A stretch of 8,907 nucleotides of DNA from an uncultured Methylophaga sp. (GTDB taxonomy: Bacteria; Pseudomonadota; Gammaproteobacteria; Nitrosococcales; Methylophagaceae). The notes beneath the pieces are model-generated. The model was not told where the DNA came from. It ran no database searches and saw nothing but the letters and a program-made list of their open reading frames with translations. Numbering within the stretch: the first letter of the stretch is position 1; every line of letters starts with the position of its first letter. Shown here in pieces: positions 1-6,409 of the stretch. The stretch is taken from positions 1 to 8,907 of the forward strand of contig CAMPHB010000035.1 of assembly GCA_946885755.1 (NCBI GenBank), written 5' to 3'. The position numbers and the translations under genes were made by a program.

Positions 1-1464
1 AGTCAGGCCGCGGTTGTTGGCCGCCGTGACGATCGCCTGTGCCAGCGGATGCTCAGAATGGCTTTCCACAGAAGCAACCCAGCTCAGTAATTGCTGGGGG
101 TCGTAACCGTCAGCAACATTGATATCTGTTAGCGCCGGCTGACCTTCTGTCAATGTGCCGGTTTTATCCAGCACGATGGTGTCGATTTGCTGCAAATGTT
201 GCAGCGCTTCGCTGTGGCGGAACAAAATACCCAACTGCGCGGCACGGCCACTGGCCACCATGATCGATACCGGCGTTGCCAGCCCCATGGCACAGGGACA
301 GGCAATAATCAAAACCGCTACGGCATTGACCAGTGCAAAACTTAACGCCGGCTGCGGGCCAAAAATCCACCAGATAGTAAGCGTTATCAATGCCAGTGCC
401 ATCACGGCCGGCACAAACCAGCCGGTGACTTTATCCACCAGCGCCTGCACCGGTAATTTACTGCCCTGTGCCGCTTCGACCATAGCGATAATTTGCGATA
501 ACAGGGTTTCCTGACCGGTGTGTGTCACTTTTATGGTCAGCGACCCGGATTGATTTAAAGTTGCGCCAATCACTGTGTCGCCAGTGGTTTTCTCAACCGC
601 CAGTGGTTCACCGGTTACCATCGACTCATCAACATAAGATTTGCCATCGGTGATTTCACCATCGAGCGGTACTTTTTCACCGGGCCGGACCAGCAAAATA
701 TCACCTGTATTAATGACATCCACCGGCACATCTTCTGGTTGATTATTCACCAGCCGCCGCGCCGTTTTGACCTGTAAGTCCAGCAAATGACGGATCGCCT
801 GACTGCTGCGGCCTTTGGCGCGCGCCTCCAGCAAACGACCGAGCAATATTAGCGTGACAATCACCGCTGCTGCTTCAAAATAAACATTAACGCTGCCGGC
901 CGGCAGTAGGCCTGGGAAAAACGTTGCGATTGTTGAGTAACCCCAGGCTGCAAACGTGCCCAGTGCCACCAGCGCATTCATTTCTGGCGCGGCTCTGAAT
1001 ATGGCCGGCACACCAATCTTGAAAAAACGCCAGCCGGGGCCGAATAAGACGCCGGTGGTCAGCACAAATTGCAACAGCCAATTACCCTGCTGTCCTATCT
1101 GTTCATTAACATAGTGGTGCCAGGCTGGGATCAGGTGTCCGCCCATTTCAACCAACACCACCGGTAAAGTCAGCAGCAGTGCAATCAGCAGATCCCGTTT
1201 CAACACCGCATATTCATGGGCTTGCTGAATTTGTGGATCGACATCTGCCTGCAATAACTGATAACCGGCTTTTTCAACCGCGCTGCTGAGGGCGGGCAAC
1301 AATTCATCAGCAGGCTGCTGACTCTTTAGCCGCGCCGATTGACCGGCCAGATTGACGCTGGCTTTTTCAACGCCTGGCACGCTGTTTAAGGCTTTTTCTA
1401 CCTTGCTGACGCAAGATGCGCAGTGCATGCCGCTGATATTCACTGTGAAATCTTTTGTTGCCAT
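1..1464 (-). CDS. copA: CopA-type Cu(I)-translocating P1B ATPase (3' end outside window)
   Basis: Inner-membrane ATPase that exports Cu(I), and possibly Ag(I), from the cytoplasm. I translated it by hand as an open frame of 488 codons that runs off the left edge; full-length relatives have about 730-830 residues. One N-terminal heavy-metal-binding domain carries GMHCASC with the metal cysteines at 15 and 18. Hydrophobic segments follow from about residue 85, then the actuator motif TGE at 284-286, and the membrane CPC metal site at 389-391 in the context [13 protein letters not shown]. The phosphorylation motif DKTGTLT has its aspartate at 433, and the P1B-specific HP pair in SEHPLA is at 472-473. 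The CPC motif and single domain indicate a Cu+ P1B-1 pump; the missing TM7/TM8 residues would settle the metal. The ATG at 1464 is preceded by a weak AGGGC. No copper chaperone or MerR-type regulator gene is visible beside it. Confidence 0.95.
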   Translation of the reverse strand, partial: MATKDFTVNISGMHCASCVSKVEKALNSVPGVEKASVNLAGQSARLKSQQPADELLPALSSAVEKAGYQLLQADVDPQIQQAHEYAVLKRDLLIALLLTLPVVLVEMGGHLIPAWHHYVNEQIGQQGNWLLQFVLTTGVLFGPGWRFFKIGVPAIFRAAPEMNALVALGTFAAWGYSTIATFFPGLLPAGSVNVYFEAAAVIVTLILLGRLLEARAKGRSSQAIRHLLDLQVKTARRLVNNQPEDVPVDVINTGDILLVRPGEKVPLDGEITDGKSYVDESMVTGEPLAVEKTTGDTVIGATLNQSGSLTIKVTHTGQETLLSQIIAMVEAAQGSKLPVQALVDKVTGWFVPAVMALALITLTIWWIFGPQPALSFALVNAVAVLIIACPCAMGLATPVSIMVASGRAAQLGILFRHSEALQHLQQIDTIVLDKTGTLTEGQPALTDINVADGYDPQQLLSWVASVESHSEHPLAQAIVTAANNRGLT

Positions 1465-1507
1465 TTTGCTGCCCTGAAAACGCTGGTTGTTTAGCTTAAC
1501 ATTGTCG

Positions 1508-1544
1508 CCCCCATCCTAACCTTCCCCCAGAGGGGGAAGGAACA
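1508..1544 (-). repeat. REP-like palindromic unit A (reverse orientation)
   Basis: A 37-nt unit with a perfect 9-bp inverted repeat, CCTTCCCCC (1520-1528) and GGGGGAAGG (1532-1540), around a 3-nt loop, plus a C-rich tail CCCCCATCCTAA. It matches unit C (2016-2052) at 34 of 37 positions with no gaps. Its reverse complement resembles units B and D: G-rich hairpin followed by TTAGGATGGGGG against CTAGGGTGAGGGGG. It lies 44-80 nt upstream of the copA start, so it may affect the copA leader. Confidence 0.85.
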
Positions 1545-1559
1545 AATTTGGTTGCTCTT

Positions 1560-1610
1560 TACCAATTGGAAGGATGGGCTTCATTTACCCCCTCTTCCCA
1601 ACGGGAAAAT
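1560..1610. repeat. Degenerate REP-like remnants between units A and B
   Basis: Within the 80-nt spacer, GGAAGGATGGGC (1568-1579) is an approximate reverse complement of the tail of unit A. The stretch CCCCCTCTTCCCAACGGGAA (1588-1607) contains a short inverted repeat, TTCCC-AAC-GGGAA, that looks like a decayed hairpin of the B/D type. The upstream pair TTGGT/ACCAA (about 1548-1565) adds further dyad symmetry. I read this as an older, mutated pair of the same repeat family; the similarity is weak and the limits are approximate. Confidence 0.45.
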
Positions 1611-1619
1611 ACCTGTCAT

Positions 1620-1991
1620 TTATTCCCTCTCCCCAGCGGGGAGAGGGCTAGGGTGAGGGGGCAAATATTCCAAAATCCGCATCAATATCGCATCGGTTTG
1701 TTGTAGCACTTCATTATTCCAAAACCGCAGTACGGTAAAACCGAGTGCTGTTAAATAATTCGTTCTTTGCTGATCGTAAGCTATTTGCTGCTGGTGCTGA
1801 CCACCATCTAGTTCAACGATCAACTTTGCTTCAAGACAGACAAAATCAACAATATAAATACCGAAAACATGCTGTCGGCGAAATTTATAATTTTTTAGCT
1901 GCTGACCTCGAAGACATTGCCAGAGACGCTTTTCGGCATCGGTGGCGTTTTTTCTATGCCTGCGGGCGCGTTGTTTTTGAACATCGTCCAT
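1620..1991 (-). CDS. DUF559-domain protein, Vsr/PD-(D/E)XK endonuclease-like
   Basis: Small cytoplasmic protein of 123 residues if it starts at the ATG at 1991, which is preceded by GGAG at a 9-nt spacing. The recognisable DUF559 pattern is: a basic N-terminus (KQRARRHRKN), TDAEKRLWQCLR, KFRRQHVFGIYIVDFVC, LIVELDGGQH, YDQQRTNYLTALGFTVLRFWNNEV and a final ILEYL. The VDF aspartate and the ExDGGQH pair fit the putative catalytic core of this family, which is structurally related to very-short-patch-repair endonucleases; activity is inferred, and the physiological role of DUF559 proteins is not established. The last 12 residues (PHPSPLPAGERE) are encoded by repeat unit B. G+C is 71 of 180 bases (39%) over 1741-1920, well below the 67% of a 60-base sample of copA (241-300), which suggests separate ancestry. 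Confidence 0.82.
   Translation of the reverse strand: MDDVQKQRARRHRKNATDAEKRLWQCLRGQQLKNYKFRRQHVFGIYIVDFVCLEAKLIVELDGGQHQQQIAYDQQRTNYLTALGFTVLRFWNNEVLQQTDAILMRILEYLPPHPSPLPAGERE
1625..1661 (+). repeat. REP-like palindromic unit B (forward orientation)
   Basis: Perfect 10-bp inverted repeat CCCTCTCCCC (1625-1634) and GGGGAGAGGG (1638-1647) with a 3-nt loop, followed by the tail CTAGGGTGAGGGGG. It matches unit D at 31 of 36 aligned positions. It lies inside the DUF559 frame on the opposite strand and is translated as the tail PHPSPLPAGERE just before the TAA at 1620-1622. Confidence 0.87.
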
Positions 1992-2015
1992 GATGTTTTT
2001 CTCCGTTTTGGTTTG

Positions 2016-2052
2016 CCCCCATCCTAACCTTCCCCCACGGGGGGGAGGAACA
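2016..2052 (-). repeat. REP-like palindromic unit C (reverse orientation)
   Basis: Same orientation and length as unit A and identical to it over the first 22 nt (the tail and left stem arm); only 3 mismatches in all, each in or near the loop and right arm. It lies 25-61 nt upstream of the probable DUF559 start, so it forms part of that gene's leader. It pairs with unit D across a 28-nt A/T-rich spacer. Confidence 0.85.
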
Positions 2053-2080
2053 GTTACTTTAATGTTATTACAGGTTATTT

Positions 2081-2116
2081 CCCTCGCCCCTCTGGGGAGA
2101 GGGTTAGGGTGAGGGG
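2081..2116 (+). repeat. REP-like palindromic unit D (forward orientation)
   Basis: CCCTCGCCCC (2081-2090), a 3-nt loop, and GGGGAGAGGG (2094-2103) with one mismatch in the stem, then TTAGGGTGAGGGG. It aligns to unit B at 31 of 36 positions. Both B and D are preceded by TTATT(T). It ends about 10 nt from the groEL terminator, marking the groEL-side edge of the island. Confidence 0.85.
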
Positions 2117-2126
2117 CATCAAAACA

Positions 2127-2160
2127 AAAAAGCCCCGACACTTACATGCCGGGGCTTTTT
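2127..2160 (-). terminator. Rho-independent terminator of groEL
   Basis: An 11-bp stem pairs 2127-2137 (AAAAAGCCCCG) with 2150-2160 (CGGGGCTTTTT) around a 12-nt loop. Read on the minus strand, the hairpin begins 35 nt after the groEL stop and is followed by a T-rich run. The A-rich and T-rich arms make it symmetrical, so it could also stop transcripts arriving from the plus strand. Confidence 0.92.
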
Positions 2161-2195
2161 GTTTGGCGAAACTTAAACGTTTTCGGTTTAAGTTT

Positions 2196-3836
<1,641 letters not shown>

Positions 3837-3878
3837 TTAATGCTTTGATAAACGTTAAAAGTTTGCTCAGGAATCCAC

Positions 3879-4169
3879 TTAAGCGTCGATCACCGCGACG
3901 ATATCGTCTTCGCGCATGACCAGCAGCTCTTCGCCTTCCACTTTGACTTCGGTGCCGGCATATTTGCCAAACAACACTTTGTCGCCGACTTTAACGGCCA
4001 GTGGGCGAACGTCGCCTGAATCGGTAATTTTGCCGTTACCTGCAGCGATGATTTCGCCGCGTGACGGTTTTTCTGCCGCGTTGTCAGGGATGACAATGCC
4101 ACCGGCAGTGGTGGTTTCTTCTTCCATGCGACGCACAATCACACGATCATGAAGGGGACGAAGGTTCAT
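3879..4169 (-). CDS. groES: 10 kDa co-chaperonin GroES
   Basis: Heptameric lid of the GroEL chamber. 96 residues, against 97 in E. coli. The sequence starts [16 protein letters not shown], continues into the mobile loop ([14 protein letters not shown], about residues 16-30) whose GGIVI segment contacts the GroEL apical domain, and ends [17 protein letters not shown], as expected for the family. The start is fixed by TTGGAGGAT about 8 nt upstream of the ATG. It is first in the bicistronic groES-groEL unit, behind a sigma-32-type promoter at 4224-4252. Confidence 0.99.
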   Translation of the reverse strand: MNLRPLHDRVIVRRMEEETTTAGGIVIPDNAAEKPSRGEIIAAGNGKITDSGDVRPLAVKVGDKVLFGKYAGTEVKVEGEELLVMREDDIVAVIDA

Positions 4170-4223
4170 TAGTTTTATCCTCCAAAATAACTAAAAAATG
4201 ACCAATAAAAATCTGGAACCCCA

Positions 4224-4252
4224 TCAATGGGGCTGTTTAAACGGAATTCAAG
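4224..4252 (-). promoter_or_regulatory. Sigma-32 (heat-shock) promoter of groES-groEL
   Basis: On the minus strand, CTTGAAT (4252-4246) and CCCCATTGA (4232-4224) are separated by exactly 13 nt, close to the RpoH consensus CTTGAAA-N13/14-CCCCATNT. The implied transcript starts about 45-50 nt before the groES ATG. The -10 element overlaps a 6-bp inverted repeat (CCCCAT-CA-ATGGGG, 4219-4232). No CIRCE element is seen. Confidence 0.88.
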
Positions 4253-4277
4253 AGCGGAACTGAAATTTTTTTACGCT

Positions 4278-4730
4278 TTAAGGCAGGTTGCGGCGGTCAT
4301 CATCGTCAACCACTTCACCCTCAATAATATCGGCTGATGATGAGCGCCGGCGTTGCCTGAAACGGCCATGAAATACCATATTGCTGTTGGCTATCACTGG
4401 CTTTAGCAGCGCCCGGCGCAATGGCGGCACCAGCAAGGCAAAACCCAGCGCATCAGTGACAAAGCCCGGGATCAGCAACAAAAAGCCACTTATTAATAAA
4501 GCAGCGCCTTCCAGCATTTCCATCGCCGGTGGTTGACCCTGCTGCATCGAGGCCTGCGCCCGGTGCAGGGTTTGCAGACCCTGCAATTTCACCAGAAAAG
4601 CACCCAAAATGGCCGTTGCCAATACCAATAAAATAGTCCAGCCAGCACCAATCACCTCGCCGACTTCAATCAGCACAAACAGCTCTATCAGCGGTACCAG
4701 CAAAAACAATAAAAATAGCAGCCGAAACAT
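4278..4730 (-). CDS. fxsA: FxsA family inner-membrane protein
   Basis: Small membrane protein. In E. coli FxsA (YjeG) overproduction relieves F-plasmid exclusion of phage T7; its normal role is not settled. 150 residues from the ATG at 4730, chosen because AGGA lies 6 nt upstream and because the protein then begins with the family N-terminus MFRLLFLLFLLVPLIELFVLIEVG. Hydrophobic segments lie at about 2-22, 28-48 and 75-105, including the characteristic LLISGFLLLIPGFVTDALGFALLVPPLR. The C-terminus is hydrophilic and cytoplasmic in character: basic (RQRRR), then acidic (EGEVVDDDD). fxsA next to groES is a conserved gammaproteobacterial neighbourhood. The gap to groES is 108 nt and contains the groES promoter. 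Confidence 0.93.
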   Translation of the reverse strand: MFRLLFLLFLLVPLIELFVLIEVGEVIGAGWTILLVLATAILGAFLVKLQGLQTLHRAQASMQQGQPPAMEMLEGAALLISGFLLLIPGFVTDALGFALLVPPLRRALLKPVIANSNMVFHGRFRQRRRSSSADIIEGEVVDDDDRRNLP

Positions 4731-4760
4731 AATCAATCCTGATTTCAAGTCAGTTTTACA

Positions 4761-4788
4761 ACTTGGGGATGAATTATCAGATATCAAG
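4761..4788 (-). promoter_or_regulatory. Probable sigma-32-type promoter of fxsA
   Basis: On the minus strand, CTTGATA (4788-4782) and CCCCAAGT (4768-4761) are separated by exactly 13 nt, the same layout as the groES promoter. Six of seven -35 positions match the RpoH consensus; the -10 matches CCCCA and the final T. The implied leader is short, about 25 nt, and carries the AGGA ribosome site at 4737-4740. Confidence 0.68.
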
Positions 4789-4837
4789 CAGCCCTGCGAT
4801 TGTTGCATGCAAACAACAAAAATATCGATTTGTTGCT

Positions 4838-4893
4838 ATGTCACACAACTGTCACACAAATTTCATCACGCTGAAACATTCGGCCCTTATCGT
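4838..4893 (+). promoter_or_regulatory. Tandem PhoB box array and -10 element of the porin gene
   Basis: Successive 11-bp units are ATGTCACACAA (4838-4848), CTGTCACACAA (4849-4859), ATTTCATCACG (4860-4870) and CTGAAACATTC (4871-4881). The pattern is a CTGTCAT-like heptamer plus 4 nt, as in PhoB-binding pho boxes. The first two are near-perfect and the last two degenerate. Six nt later comes TATCGT (4888-4893), a 4/6 match to TATAAT; this equals the gap from the last half-site to the -10 in the E. coli phoA promoter as I recall it. This predicts activation under phosphate starvation. Confidence 0.75.
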
Positions 4894-4940
4894 GTGCAGG
4901 TCTCGGAAATACAAGCCGAACGTGTTGAACCAAATTTAAA

Positions 4941-4955
4941 GAGGACCGTCCCTTG
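4941..4955 (+). promoter_or_regulatory. Ribosome binding site selecting a TTG start
   Basis: GAGGA (4941-4945) is followed 7 nt later by TTG (4953-4955), which opens directly into a canonical signal peptide. No in-frame ATG lies between the ribosome site and the signal peptide, so TTG is the only sensible start. It may limit translation. Confidence 0.85.
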
Positions 4956-6329
4956 AAACTAAAAACATCTGCATTATTAATCGCCGGCGCACTCATGGGT
5001 GCTGCTGTTTTGCCTGCACAGGCCAACAATGACGCCATGCTGGACCTGCTGAAAGTACTGCGTGACAAGGGCACTATCAGCGCTGAAGATTACAATTTGC
5101 TGACCAGTGCTGCCGCCGCTGATAAAGAAGCGTCTGAAGCACAAAAAGCCGAAATGAAAAAAGAAGTGGAAGAAGCCACTGCCAATATGCCGGTTATTGA
5201 AACCGACGGTAAGCTGGTTGTCTCTGACAGAGATGGTAACTGGTCATTCCAACCTATCGGACGGGTTATGTGGGATGCAGTAGATGTTGATGGTGATGAT
5301 GCCATTGCAACTGACAATGGCGATGTCCAAGGTACTGAGCTGCGTCGGGCTCGTCTGGGTTTTGAAGGCGATATTTACGATTGGAGCTACAAATTTGAAG
5401 CCGACTTCGCCGGTGGTGACGCTTCAGTTAAAGACGCTTATGTTGGTTACGGTAATTCACTGACTGATACCACAAAATATGGCATCAAATTGGGTCAATC
5501 GCATATCCCGTTCGGTCTCAACACCAAAATCAGCTCAAAATATATGAGCTTTATCGACCGTCCATTCTTTGCTGACAGCTCCGTGTCACCTGCGCGTGCC
5601 AGTGGTGTGGTTGCAGCGGTTAATGACAAAGATTACAAATGGGCATTAGCTGCCGGTTTGCAAAATGGTGAATTTGACTCTGATAACGGTGGTGATACCT
5701 ACGAAATCAACGGCAGCACTTTTGCAGTGCGCGGTTCATTCCTGCCATTTTTCCAGGATGAAAAACACCTGGTGCAATTGGGTGCTGCTTACCTGACACA
5801 AGGTGGTGGTGATGATTTCGGTTATAACCCGGATCTGGTTTCCCATGAAGATACTTTCAAACCACTGGATTACGATATTGCTGCAGCTAATTTCGACGGT
5901 GCAGATGCTTACACTGTTGATGCTATGGCCGTATTTGGTTCATTCCATGCGATGGCAGAGTACTTGGATCACTCAGCTAAACAAGATATCGGTAGCGACA
6001 TTGATACCACTGGTTTTGCCATTGAAGCAGGCTATTTCCTGACCGGTGAATCACTGAAATGGAAAAAAGGTTATACCTCGGGTATTTCACCTAAATCCGG
6101 TTGGGGTGCCTGGCAGGTGGCTGCTCGTTTTGAAACCATCGAAATTGAAAATGATGCTTTCACGACCGACAGTGAATATGACAAGTACACCTTCGGTGTG
6201 AACTACTACCCAACTAAAAACACCCGTCTGATGGTTAACTACGATCACGTTACAGACCTGACAGTTGATGGTCCTAACGATGGTGTAGAGCCTTCAGCTT
6301 TGAAATTCCGCGCGCAAGCCTACTGGTAG
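4953..6329 (+). CDS. Phosphate-selective porin O/P family (OprO/OprP-like) outer-membrane protein
   Basis: Outer-membrane beta-barrel porin of 458 residues, similar in length to OprP and OprO. The signal peptide is MKLKTSALLIAGALMGAAVLPAQA, with predicted cleavage after residue 24. Residues 27-75 form a helical, probably coiled-coil segment (DAMLDLLKVLRDKGTISAEDY, then an Ala/Lys/Glu-rich part) typical of this family. The barrel starts near residue 95 (FQPIGRVMWDAVDVD) and shows ELRRARLGFEGDIYDWSYKF, DAYVGYG, KYGIKLGQSHIPFGLN and RPFFADSSVSPAR, which are OprO/OprP hallmarks. The C-terminus FRAQAYW ends in an aromatic residue, as needed for BAM recognition. Selectivity for phosphate or polyphosphate is not provable here because the arginine/lysine ladder cannot be placed without a model. 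The PhoB-type array upstream supports it. The gene is monocistronic, ending at the terminator at 6363-6394. Confidence 0.88.
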   Translation: MKLKTSALLIAGALMGAAVLPAQANNDAMLDLLKVLRDKGTISAEDYNLLTSAAAADKEASEAQKAEMKKEVEEATANMPVIETDGKLVVSDRDGNWSFQPIGRVMWDAVDVDGDDAIATDNGDVQGTELRRARLGFEGDIYDWSYKFEADFAGGDASVKDAYVGYGNSLTDTTKYGIKLGQSHIPFGLNTKISSKYMSFIDRPFFADSSVSPARASGVVAAVNDKDYKWALAAGLQNGEFDSDNGGDTYEINGSTFAVRGSFLPFFQDEKHLVQLGAAYLTQGGGDDFGYNPDLVSHEDTFKPLDYDIAAANFDGADAYTVDAMAVFGSFHAMAEYLDHSAKQDIGSDIDTTGFAIEAGYFLTGESLKWKKGYTSGISPKSGWGAWQVAARFETIEIENDAFTTDSEYDKYTFGVNYYPTKNTRLMVNYDHVTDLTVDGPNDGVEPSALKFRAQAYW

Positions 6330-6362
6330 GCCGAAAGCGGGTTATCCCTCTCTCCAACCTTG

Positions 6363-6394
6363 GCCCCGCCCGTTTTCGGGTGGGGCTTTTTTTT
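6363..6394 (+). terminator. Rho-independent terminator of the porin gene
   Basis: A 10-bp stem pairs GCCCCGCCCG (6363-6372) with CGGGTGGGGC (6377-6386), including one G-T wobble, around a TTTT loop. It is followed by eight T residues. It begins 34 nt after the porin stop and ends 16 nt before the first candidate start of the next gene, so that gene probably depends on its own promoter or on readthrough. Confidence 0.94.
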
Positions 6395-6409
6395 GCCTGA
6401 ATCACTGGG

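Noticed and set aside
155..514. 119-codon plus-strand frame at the left edge.
   Set aside because: It is antisense to the copA membrane and phosphorylation region, whose motifs (CPC, DKTGTLT) are intact on the minus strand.
1520..1540. Palindrome CCTTCC-N9-GGAAGG upstream of copA as a CueR operator.
   Set aside because: CueR sites as I know them have CCTTCC-N7-GGAAGG within a 19-20-nt spacer. Here the dyad spacing is two longer, and the same sequence recurs at 2016-2052 as a repeat unit. Exaptation cannot be excluded, but it is not supported.
1745..1993. 82-codon plus-strand frame opposite the DUF559 gene.
   Set aside because: It mirrors the DUF559 coding sequence, has no ribosome site and matches no family I recognise.
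1508..2116. CRISPR array or insertion sequence.
   Set aside because: Only two copies of each repeat type in opposite orientations, no regular spacers, no transposase frame and no target-site duplication that I can see.
1992..2141. N-terminal extension of the DUF559 frame (50 more codons, starting at 2141).
   Set aside because: The extension is a translation of repeat units D and C and of part of the groEL terminator, with no family resemblance. The ATG at 1991 has GGAG in front and starts right at the domain.
4170..4277. CIRCE/HrcA operator in the groES leader.
   Set aside because: No TTAGCACTC...GAGTGCTAA inverted repeat is present; the region is explained by the sigma-32 promoter.
4731..4808. 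Upstream start of fxsA at 4808 (26 extra residues).
   Set aside because: The extra residues are hydrophilic and unlike the FxsA N-terminus, and the frame would run through the sigma-32-type promoter. AGGA sits 6 nt before the ATG at 4730.
4803..4812. TTGCATGCAA perfect palindrome between the fxsA and porin promoters.
   Set aside because: Ten bases only, with no extension of symmetry and no regulator I can name; compatible with chance.
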